From Marinobacter sp. LQ44 (GTDB lineage: Bacteria > Pseudomonadota > Gammaproteobacteria > Pseudomonadales > Oleiphilaceae), in contig NZ_CP014754.1 of assembly GCF_001447155.2 (NCBI RefSeq), positions 248,001-312,000 of the forward strand: a DNA stretch of 64,000 bases. The letters run 5' to 3'. Shown here one piece after another: positions 9,557 to 21,923 of this stretch (the first letter of the stretch is position 1; each line of letters opens with the position of its first letter). The position numbers and the translations under genes are program-made. The notes under the pieces are model-generated. The model saw only the letters and a program-made list of their open reading frames with translations. It had not been told where the DNA came from and did no database searches.

Positions 9557-11418
9557 GCAATTTCCCGCAGGGTTTGCAGGAAGACCTCGCCATATTTCTC
9601 CAACTTGGCGGCCCCTACGCCGCTGACCTCTGCCAGTTGCTCCAGGGTTTCCGGGCGACGTTCCAGCATATCGAACAGGGTGGTGTCGTGGAAAATCACG
9701 TAAGGCGGCACGCCCTGTTTGTCTGCCAGTTCCTTCCGGCACGCCCGTAACGCATCCCAACCGGCCTGGTCGGTAATTTGCTCCCGTATTGCCGGGCCCG
9801 CACGTTTGCCAGCAATTCTGGCCGAAGAGGTTTTTTTGGCCACCGGGTCTTTGCGCAACTCGATAGCCTGTTCACCCTTCAGCAGCGGGCGACACTGCTC
9901 CGTCAGCTGTAAGGCACCATAGCCCTCCGGATCTGCCCGCAGGTAGCCGTTGGCAACCAGCTGGCGGAACACCGATTTCCACTCGTTAGCGGTGAGTTCG
10001 GTACCAATACCGTAGGTGGAAATGGCCTGATGGCCAGATTGAAGAATACGTTCGTTCTCGGAGCCACGCAGCACGTCAATCAGGTAGTTAACGCCAAAAC
10101 GCTGCCCGGTACGATACACGCAGGACAGCGCCTTTTGCACGGCCACCGTGCCATCCCAGGTCTCAGGGGGCGTGAGGCAGGTATCGCAATTACCACAGGG
10201 CTGCTCCAGTTCATCACCAAAATAACGCAACAGTACCTGGCGGCGGCAGCGGGTCACTTCGCAGAGGCCAAGCATGGCATCGAGCTTCTGGCGTTCTACC
10301 CGTTTAAACTGGTCGTTGCCCTGCGATGCCTCAAGCATCTGTCTCAACTTAATGACATCCTGCAGGCCGTAAACCATCCAGGCGGTGGACGGCTTACCGT
10401 CCCGGCCTGCACGGCCCGTTTCCTGGTAATAGGCCTCCAGGCTTTTGGGTAAGTCCAGATGGGCCACAAACCGAACGTCTGGTTTATCAATGCCCATCCC
10501 GAAAGCAATGGTCGCCACGATGACCACGCCGTCTTCGCGCAGGAACCGTTCCTGATGGCGGGCCCGGGCTGTGGCATCCAGCCCCGCATGGTAAGGCAGG
10601 GCGGTGTAGCCTTTGTCCGCCAGCATCCTGGCGGTGGCGTCTACTTTGTTGCGGGACAGGCAATAGACAATCCCGCAATCACCTTCATGTTCTGCTTTAA
10701 TAAAATCCAACAACTGCTTGTTTGCATTTGTTTTTGGTGTGATTCGATACTGAATGTTCGGGCGATCAAAGCCACTGACAAAGTGCCGGGCATTGGTCAG
10801 GGACAGGCGCTCGGCAATCTCTTTGCGGGTTCGTTCATCCGCCGTTGCAGTGAGTGCAATTCTTGGGATACCCGGAAACTCCCGGGCGAGCATGCTTAAC
10901 TGAAGATAGTCGGAACGGAAGTCATGGCCCCACTGGGATACACAGTGGGCTTCGTCAATGGCAAATAACGATAACGACGCGTTGTGCAGCAGGTCGATGG
11001 TGCGCGGCTGTATCAGCCTTTCCGGGGCGCAGTAGAGCAGATCAAGCTCGCCGGTCATCAATGCGTATTCGGTTGCTCGGGCATGCTCATAATCCATGGT
11101 GGAGTTGAGGAATGCCGCTCTCACACCGAGTTCCCGCAACGCAGCCACCTGATCCTGCATCAGTGCGATCAGGGGCGAAATAACAATGGCCGTGCCGGGG
11201 CGGACCAGCGCGGGCACCTGGTAACAGAGCGATTTACCACCGCCGGTGGGCATCAGAACCAGGGCATCGCCGCCATTCACGACTTCCTGAACGATTTCAC
11301 CCTGTAGCAGGCGGAAACTCTCATACCCGAAAACCTCATGCAGTACCTGCTCCGGGCTGCGGTTAGCGGAGGAAGGCGGTTCGCGGGTCAGTTGCTCGAA
11401 GTCCTGGTCCGGATACAT
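9547..11418 (-). CDS. recQ: ATP-dependent DNA helicase RecQ
   Basis: About 623 residues from the ATG at 11418 (MYPDQDFEQ). An in-frame extension to 11586 is possible but carries no conserved residues. Walker A is [12 protein letters not shown] and the DExH box is [15 protein letters not shown]. The second helicase lobe has [13 protein letters not shown] and [10 protein letters not shown]. The RQC zinc-binding part has Cys in [11 protein letters not shown] and CGNCDTC, and the C-terminus is an HRDC domain. It is full length for the family (E. coli 609). It unwinds recombination and stalled-fork intermediates. It is divergent from the acyltransferase gene, which starts about 170 bp away. Confidence 0.95.
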   Translation of the reverse strand: MYPDQDFEQLTREPPSSANRSPEQVLHEVFGYESFRLLQGEIVQEVVNGGDALVLMPTGGGKSLCYQVPALVRPGTAIVISPLIALMQDQVAALRELGVRAAFLNSTMDYEHARATEYALMTGELDLLYCAPERLIQPRTIDLLHNASLSLFAIDEAHCVSQWGHDFRSDYLQLSMLAREFPGIPRIALTATADERTRKEIAERLSLTNARHFVSGFDRPNIQYRITPKTNANKQLLDFIKAEHEGDCGIVYCLSRNKVDATARMLADKGYTALPYHAGLDATARARHQERFLREDGVVIVATIAFGMGIDKPDVRFVAHLDLPKSLEAYYQETGRAGRDGKPSTAWMVYGLQDVIKLRQMLEASQGNDQFKRVERQKLDAMLGLCEVTRCRRQVLLRYFGDELEQPCGNCDTCLTPPETWDGTVAVQKALSCVYRTGQRFGVNYLIDVLRGSENERILQSGHQAISTYGIGTELTANEWKSVFRQLVANGYLRADPEGYGALQLTEQCRPLLKGEQAIELRKDPVAKKTSSARIAGKRAGPAIREQITDQAGWDALRACRKELADKQGVPPYVIFHDTTLFDMLERRPETLEQLAEVSGVGAAKLEKYGEVFLQTLREIAQS

Positions 11419-11588
11419 GGTGCTTGTCAGCCTTTGGGCGGGTGAAGTCAGGGGCGGAATGATACCAGATACTGCCGCTGGATTGGTCAATACGCCTTTT
11501 GGGATGGAGGCAAAGCGACAAGAGAAAGGATACAATAGCGCCCCTTCAGAGACTGTGATTAACCATTTCGAAAAACAACAGGGCATGC

Positions 11589-12794
11589 ATGCAGGAATTT
11601 GACGCGATCCGACCCTATTCGGATGAAGAAACCGCCCCCGCGATTCAACGCCTGGTTAACGACTCGGATTTCCTGGATATGGTCGGCCGGTTCAAATCAC
11701 CGGTTGCGGCCAAGTGGGCGCCTGCCTTGCTGAGGGTATTTGTGAAGCGCTGGCTGGTTCGAAATTTCGGCCACTACCACCGGGTGGATGACCTGCAGGC
11801 TGGATTGTCGGGCTACGTGGGCGACCTGGTTGAAAGTACCACGTCCAGAGTGACCCACAGCGGTCTGGAAAACCTGAGCAAGAACACCGCGCACCTGTTT
11901 ATTTCCAACCACCGGGACATTGTTTTTGACCCGATGGTGGTGAACTATCTGCTGTTCCAGAACGGCTTCCACACCACCCGCATTGCCATCGGTGACAACC
12001 TGCTGGCAAACCGCGTGTTCGCGGAGATGATGCGGCTGAACAAGAGTTTTGTGGTGCGCCGAAACATGACCAGCCCCCGGGAAATGCGGGATGCCTATCT
12101 GACCCTCTCTGGCTTCATCAATCACAGCATTGATACCAACCACAGCATCTGGATTGCCCAGCGCGAAGGCCGCGCCAAAGACGGCATTGATGTGACAGAC
12201 CCGGCCATCATCAAGATGTTCTACATGAGCCGAAAAAAATCCGGACTGGAATTTGGCGAGGCCATGAATCGGCTGCACATCGTTCCGGTTTCCATCGCCT
12301 ATGAATACGACCCATGCGATGCGGACAAAGCCCGGGAACTGGAAGTACGCGCCCGGACGGGCAGCTACCGGAAAACAGAGGGTGAAGACACGAATCAGAT
12401 CATGAAAGGCCTGACCGGGTACAAGGGGCATGTTCACGTGCATTTCGGCGCGCCGATCACGGATGCGGAAGATAACCCTAAGGCGTTCGCGTCACGGATC
12501 GATCATGAAATGCATGCCAATTATCATCTGCACGCGTCTAATCTGGTGGCCTATCAGATGCGGGGTGTTCATCCTGAAGCCCACGAGACACCGGGCAGTG
12601 TGAGTGAGACCGTTGTGACGGCGGAAACCTGGTCACCGGCCGACCTGGAAGCTGCCAAGGCGGAAATGGAGCGGCGGCTTGAGGCGTGCGATGCGGCCAT
12701 CCGTCCATACCTGCTGGATATGTACGCCAACCCGGTGGTGAATGGCCTCGCCGCGAACAACATCGGCGAGGCGGTTCTATCGCCGGCGGAATGA
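11589..12794 (+). CDS. Glycerophospholipid acyltransferase (PlsC/PlsB-like)
   Basis: 401 residues. The acyltransferase catalytic block [20 protein letters not shown] has the expected Asn-His and Asp, with the His-Asp spacing one longer than classic HX4D. Later blocks [13 protein letters not shown] and [13 protein letters not shown] correspond to the glycerol-phosphate binding motifs. It probably acylates glycerol-3-phosphate or lysophosphatidate at the inner membrane, although no transmembrane helix is evident. The stop lies one base from the stop of the convergent glgP. Confidence 0.72.
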   Translation: MQEFDAIRPYSDEETAPAIQRLVNDSDFLDMVGRFKSPVAAKWAPALLRVFVKRWLVRNFGHYHRVDDLQAGLSGYVGDLVESTTSRVTHSGLENLSKNTAHLFISNHRDIVFDPMVVNYLLFQNGFHTTRIAIGDNLLANRVFAEMMRLNKSFVVRRNMTSPREMRDAYLTLSGFINHSIDTNHSIWIAQREGRAKDGIDVTDPAIIKMFYMSRKKSGLEFGEAMNRLHIVPVSIAYEYDPCDADKARELEVRARTGSYRKTEGEDTNQIMKGLTGYKGHVHVHFGAPITDAEDNPKAFASRIDHEMHANYHLHASNLVAYQMRGVHPEAHETPGSVSETVVTAETWSPADLEAAKAEMERRLEACDAAIRPYLLDMYANPVVNGLAANNIGEAVLSPAE

Positions 12795-12795
12795 T

Positions 12796-15354
12796 TCACG
12801 CCCAGAGCATGGCGCCCATCTCCAGAGGATGGGTTAGGGCGTCATGGTGCGGGTACATACGCACTCTGAGGGTCTGCAGGCCTGGGTAGGGCGGCTGTAC
12901 CCGGGTTTTAAACAGAGTCTGGCCATCTTTTTCGCCACCCGGCTCCAGAATAAACCGATCTGGCCCGGGTTCAGCGTGAGTACCGGCACATTCCGGTGTG
13001 ACCAAGCATTCCACCCGAACGTCCCCGGGCGCCAGGCCATTCAGGCTAACGCCGATGCTCAGTTCCACGGATTCATCCCAGGCACACCGGTCCTCCACGC
13101 AGCCCCGGACGTGAATCGACACACCATCCCAGGCGGCCCTGACTCGTGCTTTCCATTCGGCCAGCTCGGTGGCCAGGTTAAAGCCATCGGCAGTCAGGCG
13201 TTTACCTTGCGCTGTGGCGGGCTGGTAATAGTTGCGAACGTAGTCCATCACCATGCGCTGGGCGTTGAATCTCGGCGTGATGGTCTTCATGGAGGCTTTT
13301 GAGCGGGTTACCCAGCCTTTCGAATAGCCTTGTGACGCACGGTTGTAGTAGAGCGGGATGATGTCCTGCTCCAGCAGATCGAGCAGGTCCCTGGCTTCTT
13401 CCCGATTACGAAACTCCTGGTCCAGCCCGGTATCCCTTGGGGTAATCGCCCAGCCATTGGTTTTGTCATAACCCTCGCCCCACCAGCCGTCCAGAACACT
13501 GAGGTTGAGGGCACCATTCAGCGCGGCTTTTTCTCCGGAGGTGCCGCTGGCCTCTTTCGGATACTCGGGCGTGTTCAACCAGACATCCACGCCGCTGAGC
13601 AGCCGTCGGGCCATGGCCTGGTCATAGTTTTCCAGCAGGATGATGTGGCCCATCAGGGAGGGCTGCATGGATAGCCCATGGATGACCTTGATCAGTTGCT
13701 GGCCGGGTTGGTCCTGGGGATGGGCCTTGCCCGCGAACACCAGTACCACGGGGTGATCTGGATTGGTCAGCAGTCGTTCCAGCCTGGCCAGGTCGGAGAA
13801 GATCAGGGTGGCCCGTTTGTACGTGGCGAAGCGCCTGGCAAAGCCGATAACCAGGGCGTCTTTTTCAGGCGAGGCCAGCTGCCGGGCCATGCGCTCGGTC
13901 ACCGAATGCCCGGTGCCGTTTCGTTTGTGCTGGCGCTTGAGCCGGCGCACGGTGTATTCGGCCATCTGTTGTTTAAGCGCCTTGTGAACGCTCCAGTAGT
14001 GATAGTCCGGAATCTTGTCGATGAAGTGCCAGAAGTCCGGGTTCAGCAATTCGCTCTTCCAGGTTGGGGCGTGCATGTCGAACAGGCTCGCCCACTCCGG
14101 AGCCAGGAAGGTTGGTACATGCACGCCATTGGTGATGTACTGGATTGGGTTGTCCCTGGCTGGCACCTGGGGCCAGATATCCCCCTCCATCTCCGAGGCC
14201 ACCCCGCCGTGAATGCGACTGACACCATTGTGAAAGCGGGAGCCACGCAGCCCCAGACTGGTCATGTTGAAGCTGTCGTCGCCATTTTTTGAGCCCAGCG
14301 CAAACACTTCTGCAAAGTCCAGCCCTGACTCCTCTAGATAGGCCCCAAGATGATGGGCAACCAGATCCCGCGGGAAAATGTCGTGGCCAGCGGGTACGGG
14401 TGTATGGGTGGTGAACAGGGTTGACCCTGCAACGGCTTCCAACGCCGCACTGAATGGCAGACCTTCCGCCATGGCCATACGGCACCGTTCAAGAATCTGG
14501 AACGCGGCGTGGCCTTCGTTGATGTGCCAGGCTGTCGGTTTGATTCCGAGTTCAGATAGCACCCGCACACCACCGATCCCGAGCAGCATCTCCTGACTTA
14601 CGCGTGTGCTGAAGTCGCCACCGTAAAGCTGCAGCGTCAGCGCCTGGTCGTCTGCGTTGTTTTCCGGCGTGTTGGAATCCAACAGGTACAGGCGAATATG
14701 CCCGACCCGCGCCATCCAGACTTTGGCGTGGACATCGCGGCCAGGGAAGGGCACGGACACCGTCAGCTGTTTTCCGTTTCCTTCCACCGGGGTAATGGGC
14801 AATTCATCGCTGGAATGGCTCTGATAGCGCGCGATTTGTTGACCCTGGGCATCAATGGTCTGGATGAAGTAACCTTGCTGATACAGCAACCCGACGGCCA
14901 CGAACGGCAGCCCCAGATCACTGGCAGCCTTGCAGTGATCGCCGGCCAGAATGCCGAGCCCGCCGGAATAGATGGGAAAGCTTTCATGGAAGCCAAACTC
15001 TGCGCAGAAATAGGCCACCAGGCTGGTCTCTGGGTCGAGTGACTCCAGAACACCGGCCCCGGGCTCGGATTCAAGGTAGGCATCGTAACTGGACAGCACC
15101 CGGCGGTATTCCGCCATGAAGGCTCGATCTTCTGATGCCTCATTCAGCCGGGTCTGAGACACCCGGCGGAGGAACAGTTTCGGGTTGTGCTCAACCTTTT
15201 GCCACAATCGAAGATCGATACGGGCGAAGAGGCTACGTACCCCATGGTCCCAGCTATAGAACAGATCGTTAGCCAGAACCTCAAGCCCTTCAATAGCCTC
15301 CGGAATATGGGGGCGGGCTTCCAGCCGGAACTCCGTTGCCTTGTGCATGATCAT
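12796..15354 (-). CDS. glgP: Alpha-glucan (glycogen) phosphorylase, DUF3417 type
   Basis: 852 residues. This is the short GlgP lineage with an N-terminal DUF3417 segment (EGLEVLANDLFYSWDHG). Conserved sites include FCAEFGFHESFPIYSGGLGI, ITNGVHVPTF, VIGFARRFATYKRATLI and the PLP-lysine motif EASGTSGEKAALNG (Lys near residue 608). It releases glucose-1-phosphate from glycogen. It is last in the leftward unit glgB-glgA-glgP. A second, divergent copy lies at 24,696, so the locus has two phosphorylases. The start MIMHKATEF has two close ATGs; the second may be used. Confidence 0.93.
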   Translation of the reverse strand: MIMHKATEFRLEARPHIPEAIEGLEVLANDLFYSWDHGVRSLFARIDLRLWQKVEHNPKLFLRRVSQTRLNEASEDRAFMAEYRRVLSSYDAYLESEPGAGVLESLDPETSLVAYFCAEFGFHESFPIYSGGLGILAGDHCKAASDLGLPFVAVGLLYQQGYFIQTIDAQGQQIARYQSHSSDELPITPVEGNGKQLTVSVPFPGRDVHAKVWMARVGHIRLYLLDSNTPENNADDQALTLQLYGGDFSTRVSQEMLLGIGGVRVLSELGIKPTAWHINEGHAAFQILERCRMAMAEGLPFSAALEAVAGSTLFTTHTPVPAGHDIFPRDLVAHHLGAYLEESGLDFAEVFALGSKNGDDSFNMTSLGLRGSRFHNGVSRIHGGVASEMEGDIWPQVPARDNPIQYITNGVHVPTFLAPEWASLFDMHAPTWKSELLNPDFWHFIDKIPDYHYWSVHKALKQQMAEYTVRRLKRQHKRNGTGHSVTERMARQLASPEKDALVIGFARRFATYKRATLIFSDLARLERLLTNPDHPVVLVFAGKAHPQDQPGQQLIKVIHGLSMQPSLMGHIILLENYDQAMARRLLSGVDVWLNTPEYPKEASGTSGEKAALNGALNLSVLDGWWGEGYDKTNGWAITPRDTGLDQEFRNREEARDLLDLLEQDIIPLYYNRASQGYSKGWVTRSKASMKTITPRFNAQRMVMDYVRNYYQPATAQGKRLTADGFNLATELAEWKARVRAAWDGVSIHVRGCVEDRCAWDESVELSIGVSLNGLAPGDVRVECLVTPECAGTHAEPGPDRFILEPGGEKDGQTLFKTRVQPPYPGLQTLRVRMYPHHDALTHPLEMGAMLWA

Positions 15355-15381
15355 GACCTCCTTGCGGCCACTGGCACTGTC

Positions 15382-16848
15382 TCAGTCGTCGTGTATCCGG
15401 CCATTGCCGGTCAACAGGTTCTGATAGAGCGTTGCGTAATCCCTGGCGCGCTGTTTCCAGGAATAATCTGCGCTCATTCCGTTTTCCTGCAGTCGCCGCC
15501 ATGTCTTCCGGGTGCCAATAGCCTGCAGGGCGCGCTCGATCGCCTGGAATAGCGCATCGGGAGTGGGCTCCCGGAACACGAAACCATTGGCTTGATCGGC
15601 AGTGACTTCTGTCGGGTCGAATACGGTGTCGTTCAGGCCGCCTACGCCGTGGACGACCGGCACGGTGCCATAGCGAAGGCTATACATCTGGTTCAGCCCA
15701 CAGGGCTCGAAGCGTGATGGCATGAGAAACAGGTCTGCACCGGCGGTAATGCGGTGAGCCAGGCCCTCGTTGTAGCCCAAGGTCAATGACAGCTGCCCGG
15801 GCCATGCCCTTGCCAGTTCCTGCAGCCGCACCTGGTAGTGGCTTTGGCCCGACCCCAGGATGGCAAACTGGCAGCCGCGTTCCAGCAAGGGCACCATAAC
15901 GGCTAACAGCCAATCGAGCCCTTTTTGTTCCACCAAACGACCTACAAAACCAAACAGTGGAGCACTGCTGGCCTCAAGCTTGAGCTCCTGGGCCAAGCGC
16001 GCCTTGCACTGTTCTTTGTTTTTCAGGTGGCCGGGGCCGTAATGAAAGTCCAACCATTGGTCCTGTTCCGGGTCCCAGGCGCGGGTGTCAATGCCATTAA
16101 GAATGCCGTGCAGGTGCCGGGAACGATGGCGCAGTAGGCCATCGAGTCCGTAGCCAAACCACGGTGTCTGAATTTCCTCGGCATAGCCGGGACTGACCGT
16201 GGTGATGACGTCACTGAACACCAGGCCGCCTTTGATGAACGATAGCTGGCCGTGGAATTCAAGCAGCTCCAGGCGCCAGAGAAAATCCGGCAGGCCCAGG
16301 GCCCGATAGGTTTCATGACTGAACAGCCCCTGATAAGCCAAGTTATGAATAGTGAACACGCTCTTGGGCGGGTGTTGGGCGTTCTCCAGAAACACTGGGA
16401 TCAACCCTGCTTGCCAATCGTTGCAATGCACTATATCGGGTTGCCAGGACAGCCCGAGCTGTCCCAATGCCATCATGGCACCTATTCGGCCAAACAGATG
16501 AAAACGGTGGGCGTTATCCCACCAGTCTTCTCCATCATCGTTCTGGTAGGGGCTGTCTCCGGGGCGATCAAACAGCGCGGGGCAGTCCACCAACCACAGG
16601 CTGACCGCTGTTCCTGGCAAACGTGTTTGCCACAAGGCAACATCGTACTGACCACAGCGAAAACGGGCTTTTCGGCGCGAACCGGCCTCCCGGGCCGCTT
16701 TCAGCGCTACCGGATAACCCGGCAACAGTATCTGGCAGTCATATCCGAGCTTGCACAAAGCCTCCGGAAGGCTTGCGGAAACATCCGCCAAACCACCGGT
16801 TTTCACCAGGGGATAGACTTCGCTGGTAGCGAACAGGATTCGGGTCAT
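15382..16848 (-). CDS. glgA: Glycogen synthase (ADP-glucose dependent, GT5)
   Basis: 488 residues from the ATG at 16848, beginning [20 protein letters not shown]. This is the canonical GT5 start with the KTGGL ADP-glucose-binding loop; the longer frame to 16920 only overlaps glgB. Other GT-B landmarks are [28 protein letters not shown] and the C-terminal [19 protein letters not shown] donor site. It adds glucose from ADP-glucose to alpha-1,4 glucan. It overlaps the glgB stop by 4 bp (ATGA), so the two are translationally coupled. Confidence 0.96.
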   Translation of the reverse strand: MTRILFATSEVYPLVKTGGLADVSASLPEALCKLGYDCQILLPGYPVALKAAREAGSRRKARFRCGQYDVALWQTRLPGTAVSLWLVDCPALFDRPGDSPYQNDDGEDWWDNAHRFHLFGRIGAMMALGQLGLSWQPDIVHCNDWQAGLIPVFLENAQHPPKSVFTIHNLAYQGLFSHETYRALGLPDFLWRLELLEFHGQLSFIKGGLVFSDVITTVSPGYAEEIQTPWFGYGLDGLLRHRSRHLHGILNGIDTRAWDPEQDQWLDFHYGPGHLKNKEQCKARLAQELKLEASSAPLFGFVGRLVEQKGLDWLLAVMVPLLERGCQFAILGSGQSHYQVRLQELARAWPGQLSLTLGYNEGLAHRITAGADLFLMPSRFEPCGLNQMYSLRYGTVPVVHGVGGLNDTVFDPTEVTADQANGFVFREPTPDALFQAIERALQAIGTRKTWRRLQENGMSADYSWKQRARDYATLYQNLLTGNGRIHDD

Positions 16849-18779
16849 GGTTCGGCCCTCAGAATGACCAGACCCAGCGGAGGCAGGGTGATCTCCAGTG
16901 AGCACGGGCGTGCCATCCACGGCTGGTCATCAGCATGCAAGGGCAGGGGATTGCCAAGATTGCTGCCGCCATAATACGTAGAGTCGGAATTAAAGATTTC
17001 CTGCCAGCATCCGCCGTTGGGAACTCCAATGCGGTAATGGTGCCGCGGGATTGGGGTGAAGTTGACGATCACAACCAGAACCTGCCCCTGCTGGCCACCC
17101 CGGCGTAAATAACTGATCACCGATTGCGGCGAGTCGTGGCAGTCAATCCACTCGAACCCCGAGCTGGTGAAGTTGCGGCCATGCAGAGCCGGCTCCCGGC
17201 GATACAAACCGTTCAGATCCTGAACCAGCGTTTGTATGCCCCGATGCCCTTCGTGTTCAAGCAGGTGCCAGTCCAGTTCCCGCTTCTCGCTCCACTCACG
17301 GCGCTGTCCAAACTCCCCGCCCATGAACAGTAATTTGGCGCCGGGGTAGGTGTACATGTAGCTGAACAACAACCGGAGTGAGGCCCGCTGCTGCCATTCA
17401 TCGCCCGGCATTTTCTGGATCAGGCTGGATTTGCCGTGGACCACTTCATCATGGGACAGGGGTAGCAGGAAGTTCTCGGAGAACGCATAGAGCAGGCCGA
17501 ACGTGAGTTTTTCGTGGTGATACTGTCGGTACACCGGATCTTGCTGGAAGTAACGCAGGGTGTCGTGCATCCAGCCCATGTTCCACTTCAGGTTGAAACC
17601 CAGCCCGCCAATTTCCGGCGGCCGCGTTACTCTGGGCCAGGAGGTGGATTCCTCCGCCATCATCAGGGTACCGGGGAAGCGGCTTTGGCACACCCGGTTG
17701 AGATCCTTCAAAAATTCGATGGCTTCGAGATTCTCGTGGCCGCCATAGTCGTTGGGCAGCCACTCACCTTCCTCGCGGGAATAGTTCAGGTACAGCATGG
17801 AGGCGACGGCATCCACCCGCAACCCGTCCAGGTGAAAGGCGTCTAGCCAGAACAACGCGCTCCCAATCAGGAAATTACGGACTTCGTGGCGGCCGTAATT
17901 GTAGATCAGAGTACCCCAATCCTGGTGCCGGCCACGGCGTGGGTCTTCATGTTCGTAAAGTGCGGTGCCATCGAAGCGGGCGAGGGCGTAATCATCGTCG
18001 GGAAAATGCCCGGGCACCCAGTCCAGTATCACGCCTATGTTGTTCTGGTGACACTGGTCTATCAGGTAACGCAGATCGTCCGGGCTCCCGTACCGGCAGG
18101 TCGGGGCGTAATAACCGGTGGTCTGGTATCCCCAGGATTCGTCCAGTGGGTGCTCGGTAATCGGCAATAATTCGATGTGGGTGAAACCGGTCTCCAGAAC
18201 ATAGGGGATAAGTTGCTCTGCCAGCTCCCGATAGGTCAGCCAGCGGCCAGAGCCATGATGGCGCCAGGAGCCAGGGTGTACCTCGTAGATACAGATGGGG
18301 CGATGCTGCCAGTCGAACCGACTCCGATTATCCTGCCAGTCACCATCGCACCATGGATAGCGACCACGTTCGGTGACCACCGCCGCGTTGGAAGGCCGAA
18401 GCTCGAACGCCTGGCCGTAGGGATCGGTTTTGATCACCTCGCCCCGAGCAGTTCTGATGGCGAACTTGTACAGGGCTCCGGGTCGTATTCCCGGCACAAA
18501 CAGTGACCAGACACCATAGCCGTCGTTTGGCTGCATCACATGTTGGTTGGCATCCCAGTTATTGAAATCGCCGACCACACTGACTGAGCGTGCATTAGGG
18601 GCCCAGACTGCAAAGCGCACACCTTCTTTGCCGCGAACAGTGATGGGGTGGGCTCCCAGCACGTTGTAGATGTGCCAATGGCGGCCTTCGGCAAACAGGT
18701 GGAGATCAAACTCGCTCAGGGCAGGGCTTTCCATAGACCTCGGGTTCCCGATCAGAATGGCAGTGTGCTTCAGCACCAT
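16845..18779 (-). CDS. glgB: 1,4-alpha-glucan branching enzyme (GH13)
   Basis: Up to 644 residues. The ATG at 18734 ([14 protein letters not shown]), with GAGG three bases upstream, is an alternative start. The N-terminal CBM48 ([20 protein letters not shown]) is followed by the GH13 barrel: nucleophile Asp in [12 protein letters not shown] (~322), acid Glu in [10 protein letters not shown] (~375) and [10 protein letters not shown] (~445). This is the short form lacking the extra N1 domain of E. coli GlgB. It introduces alpha-1,6 branches. It is first gene of the leftward glg unit, divergent from glgC. Confidence 0.96.
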   Translation of the reverse strand: MVLKHTAILIGNPRSMESPALSEFDLHLFAEGRHWHIYNVLGAHPITVRGKEGVRFAVWAPNARSVSVVGDFNNWDANQHVMQPNDGYGVWSLFVPGIRPGALYKFAIRTARGEVIKTDPYGQAFELRPSNAAVVTERGRYPWCDGDWQDNRSRFDWQHRPICIYEVHPGSWRHHGSGRWLTYRELAEQLIPYVLETGFTHIELLPITEHPLDESWGYQTTGYYAPTCRYGSPDDLRYLIDQCHQNNIGVILDWVPGHFPDDDYALARFDGTALYEHEDPRRGRHQDWGTLIYNYGRHEVRNFLIGSALFWLDAFHLDGLRVDAVASMLYLNYSREEGEWLPNDYGGHENLEAIEFLKDLNRVCQSRFPGTLMMAEESTSWPRVTRPPEIGGLGFNLKWNMGWMHDTLRYFQQDPVYRQYHHEKLTFGLLYAFSENFLLPLSHDEVVHGKSSLIQKMPGDEWQQRASLRLLFSYMYTYPGAKLLFMGGEFGQRREWSEKRELDWHLLEHEGHRGIQTLVQDLNGLYRREPALHGRNFTSSGFEWIDCHDSPQSVISYLRRGGQQGQVLVVIVNFTPIPRHHYRIGVPNGGCWQEIFNSDSTYYGGSNLGNPLPLHADDQPWMARPCSLEITLPPLGLVILRAEP

Positions 18780-18940
18780 TGAACGCCGTCGCGCCTGTAT
18801 AAAAAATGACCCAAGACAATCTTACGTCATAATCTCGTGCTAGTGTTCTAATATTAGTATCGGTGTCAAATTGATGTCGTTTCCCCCTGCATCTTTAGCA
18901 ACGGGGGCGGAAGACCTCACAGGTTTTCAGGGAAGGTGTC
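18780..18940. promoter_or_regulatory. Divergent control region of the glycogen locus
   Basis: This 161-bp AT-richer gap separates glgB (leftward) and glgC (rightward) and must hold promoters for both arms. A perfect 10-bp palindrome CTAATATTAG lies at 18848-18857 and is a candidate operator or -10 region. GGAAGG at 18931-18936 is the glgC ribosome-binding site. No protein-specific box is recognised. Confidence 0.45.
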
Positions 18941-20206
18941 ATGCATACAGCGAAGCGTTTTGTCAGCCGCCTCACGCGGCAAACCCTCGCCCTCGTGCTT
19001 GCCGGTGGGCGAGGTTCCCGGCTCCATGATCTCACCAAGTGGCGCGCCAAGCCGGCGGTGCCCTTCGGTGGAAAATTCCGGATTATTGATTTCCCGCTGT
19101 CTAACTGCATTAACTCCGGGATATCCCAGGTGGGTGTGATTACCCAGTACAAATCCCACTCCCTGATTCGCCATATCCAGCGGGGGTGGGGCTTCATGCG
19201 TGGCGAACTCGACGAATTTGTTGAATTGCTGCCAGCTCAACAGCGCATAGAAACCTCCTGGTACGAAGGAACTGCAGATGCCGTGCTGCAGAACCTCGAT
19301 ATCATTCGCAGCCATGAGCCAGAGTATGTGCTGATCCTTGCTGGCGACCACGTTTACAAAATGGACTACGGCACGATGCTGGCCGCCCACGTAGAGAAAG
19401 AGGCGGACATTACCGTCGGCTGTATCGAGGTGCCGATAGAGGACGCCTCGGCCTTCGGCGTTATGTCAGTGGACGATGAGTTCCGGATTACCGAGTTCGA
19501 GGAGAAGCCAGCGGCGCCGAAAGCCCTGCCCGGACAACCCGGAAAGGCACTTGCCTCGATGGGCATCTACGTGTTCAGCACCAAGATTCTCTTCGACGAA
19601 TTACTCAGGGATCATCAACTTAACAGTGATTCTTCACATGATTTTGGTAAAGACATCATTCCCTCGGTCATCCGGCGACTCCGGGTATGTGCCTTCCCGT
19701 TCCGGGACCCGGTCAACAAAAAACCGGCCTATTGGCGTGACGTAGGCACCATCGATTCACTCTGGCAAGCAAACCTTGAACTGATTGACGTCAGCCCTGA
19801 ACTGAATCTGTACGATGCCCACTGGCCGATCTGGACCTATCAGGAGCAGCTCCCGCCTGCCAAGTTCATATTCGACGATGAGGACCGCCGGGGAACCGCC
19901 GTAGATTCCATGGTCGCCGGCGGCTGCATTGTATCGGGGGCCCGAATTCGCCACTCGTTGCTGTTTTCGCAGGTACGGGTACATTCGTTCACTACCATTG
20001 ATGATTCGGTGATCTTTCCGGATGTGGATGTCGGCCGCAACTGCCATATTCGTAAAGCAGTCATTGACCGGGGATGCAGAATCCCGGACGGCACCCGCAT
20101 CGGATTTGACAAGAAAGCAGACGAAAACCGTTTCCATGTCTCGCCCAAAGGCGTTGTTCTGATCACCCCCGAAATGCTCGGGCAGGATTACCCCCATGGA
20201 CTCTGA
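18941..20206 (+). CDS. glgC: Glucose-1-phosphate adenylyltransferase (ADP-glucose pyrophosphorylase)
   Basis: 421 residues. The N-terminal nucleotidyltransferase motif [15 protein letters not shown], the [15 protein letters not shown] region, [24 protein letters not shown] and the substrate Lys in FEEKPAAPK are all present. The C-terminal left-handed beta-helix ends with [13 protein letters not shown]. It makes ADP-glucose for GlgA, usually under allosteric control. It is first gene of the rightward arm, and its end overlaps the GH57 gene by 11 bp. Confidence 0.97.
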   Translation: MHTAKRFVSRLTRQTLALVLAGGRGSRLHDLTKWRAKPAVPFGGKFRIIDFPLSNCINSGISQVGVITQYKSHSLIRHIQRGWGFMRGELDEFVELLPAQQRIETSWYEGTADAVLQNLDIIRSHEPEYVLILAGDHVYKMDYGTMLAAHVEKEADITVGCIEVPIEDASAFGVMSVDDEFRITEFEEKPAAPKALPGQPGKALASMGIYVFSTKILFDELLRDHQLNSDSSHDFGKDIIPSVIRRLRVCAFPFRDPVNKKPAYWRDVGTIDSLWQANLELIDVSPELNLYDAHWPIWTYQEQLPPAKFIFDDEDRRGTAVDSMVAGGCIVSGARIRHSLLFSQVRVHSFTTIDDSVIFPDVDVGRNCHIRKAVIDRGCRIPDGTRIGFDKKADENRFHVSPKGVVLITPEMLGQDYPHGL

Positions 20207-21923
20207 CCAACGCACACCGGTTGTCCTTTGCTGGCACATGCACCAGCCCGTCTATCAGGACCAGCACACAGGCGAATTCCTGTTTCCCTGGGTTTATCTG
20301 CATTGCATTAAGGATTATGTCGATATGGCCGCGCACCTGGAGGCTCACCCGGAGGCCAGGGCCGTGGTCAATTTTGCTCCGGTTCTGCTGGAACAGATTG
20401 AAGAATATCTGCTGCAGATTGAGCGCTGGAGACACAAAGGCACGCCTGTTGGCGACCCGGTGTTGGCAGCCATGGTGTCTGATTCGTTGCCTGAACCGGG
20501 CTCTCCTGGCTTTCTGGAACTGATGGAAAAATGCCTGAGAGCCAACGAAAACCGCATCATTAAGCGGTTCGCGCCCTATCAGCGGCTTTCGGAGCTCGCC
20601 CGCTTCTACCGCACCCGACCGGATCTCCAGCGTTACATCTCACCGCAATTTCTGGCCGACCTGCTGGTTTGGTACCACCTTGGCTGGATGGGAGAAACGG
20701 TGCGCCGTAAACACCCCGTGATTCAGGCGTTGCAGGAAAAAAGCCATCATTTCAGCATGGAAGACCGAACCGCGTTATTAGACGTCATCGCAGACCTGAT
20801 GGCTGGCCTCGGCCCCAGGTATCGCCATCTGTCCCAAACCGGACAGGCAGAGCTCGCCATGAGCCCCTGGGCACACCCTATCGTACCGCTGTTACTGGAT
20901 TTCGGTTCCGCCAGGGAGGCAATGCCCGATATCGGCATGCCGGAACACGCCCTCTATCCTGGCGGCAAGGAACGGGCGGACTGGCACATTCATATGGGGC
21001 AGCAGGTATTTCAGCGGTTCTTTGGTGAGTTGGCCACAGGCTGCTGGGCGTCTGAAGGCGGCTTGAGCCAGAATACGCTGGCATTGCTCGGGGAACACGG
21101 CTTTAAGTGGACGGCGAGCGGCGATTCCGTGGGCCACAATAGCTTACGCCTGGCCACGGAGCAGGGAACCCTCAAGAAAGAGCCACCGATTCACCGCCCC
21201 TTCCGGTTTTCGGAACTGCCAATCACCGTGTTTTTCCGGGATGACGGCCTATCTGACCTAATCGGCTTCAACTACGCAGACTGGCATGCGGAAGATGCCG
21301 TTGGTGACCTTGTGCACCACATGGAGAATATTGCCAGCAACAGCGAGCCAGGGCAGCGCCCGGTCATTTCCGTGATTCTGGACGGTGAGAATGCGTGGGA
21401 GTACTACCCGGAGAACGGCTACTACTTTCTGGATGCGTTGTATCGGGTACTGAAAAACCACAAGACCCTGCGGCTGACCACCTACCAGACATTGCTGAGC
21501 GAGCCCGTTTGCGACCCGGTGAAGTTGCCACACCTTGTCGCCGGAAGCTGGATTTACGGCACCTTCTCAACCTGGATTGGCGACCCGGACAAAAACCGCG
21601 CTTGGGATCTACTTTGCGAGGCCAAGCAGCACTTTGATCGTGTTATGGACAACGGCAGCCTGACTGTCGAACAGAAAGAAAAAGCGAGTAACCAACTTGG
21701 CGTTTGCGAGGGGTCGGACTGGTTCTGGTGGTTTGGTGACTACAACCCGGCACCGGAGGTGCGTGATTTTGAGCACCTTTATCGCCGGCATCTGACCAAC
21801 CTTTACGACGACATTGGCTACCCGCCGCCTGCTCGCCTGTTCCAGCCACTCAGTCAGGGCGGGGGAGAGCCTGCCCGCGGTGGCGCCATGCGACCAGGAC
21901 ATGAGGCTGGGGGGCAGGAATGA
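20196..21923 (+). CDS. GH57 family glycoside hydrolase (alpha-amylase/branching type)
   Basis: 575 residues. The GH57 signature runs from the N-terminus ([11 protein letters not shown]), through a likely nucleophile Glu in [12 protein letters not shown] (~286), to [15 protein letters not shown] (~393) with the acid Asp. A C-terminal helical part ends in an Ala/Gly-rich tail. GH57 enzymes cleave or transfer alpha-1,4 glucans. In this operon it may trim glycogen or maltodextrins in place of a debranching enzyme, since no glgX is seen (inference). There is no signal peptide, so it is cytosolic. It overlaps glgC by 11 bp and malQ by 4 bp. Confidence 0.85.
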   Translation: MDSDQRTPVVLCWHMHQPVYQDQHTGEFLFPWVYLHCIKDYVDMAAHLEAHPEARAVVNFAPVLLEQIEEYLLQIERWRHKGTPVGDPVLAAMVSDSLPEPGSPGFLELMEKCLRANENRIIKRFAPYQRLSELARFYRTRPDLQRYISPQFLADLLVWYHLGWMGETVRRKHPVIQALQEKSHHFSMEDRTALLDVIADLMAGLGPRYRHLSQTGQAELAMSPWAHPIVPLLLDFGSAREAMPDIGMPEHALYPGGKERADWHIHMGQQVFQRFFGELATGCWASEGGLSQNTLALLGEHGFKWTASGDSVGHNSLRLATEQGTLKKEPPIHRPFRFSELPITVFFRDDGLSDLIGFNYADWHAEDAVGDLVHHMENIASNSEPGQRPVISVILDGENAWEYYPENGYYFLDALYRVLKNHKTLRLTTYQTLLSEPVCDPVKLPHLVAGSWIYGTFSTWIGDPDKNRAWDLLCEAKQHFDRVMDNGSLTVEQKEKASNQLGVCEGSDWFWWFGDYNPAPEVRDFEHLYRRHLTNLYDDIGYPPPARLFQPLSQGGGEPARGGAMRPGHEAGGQE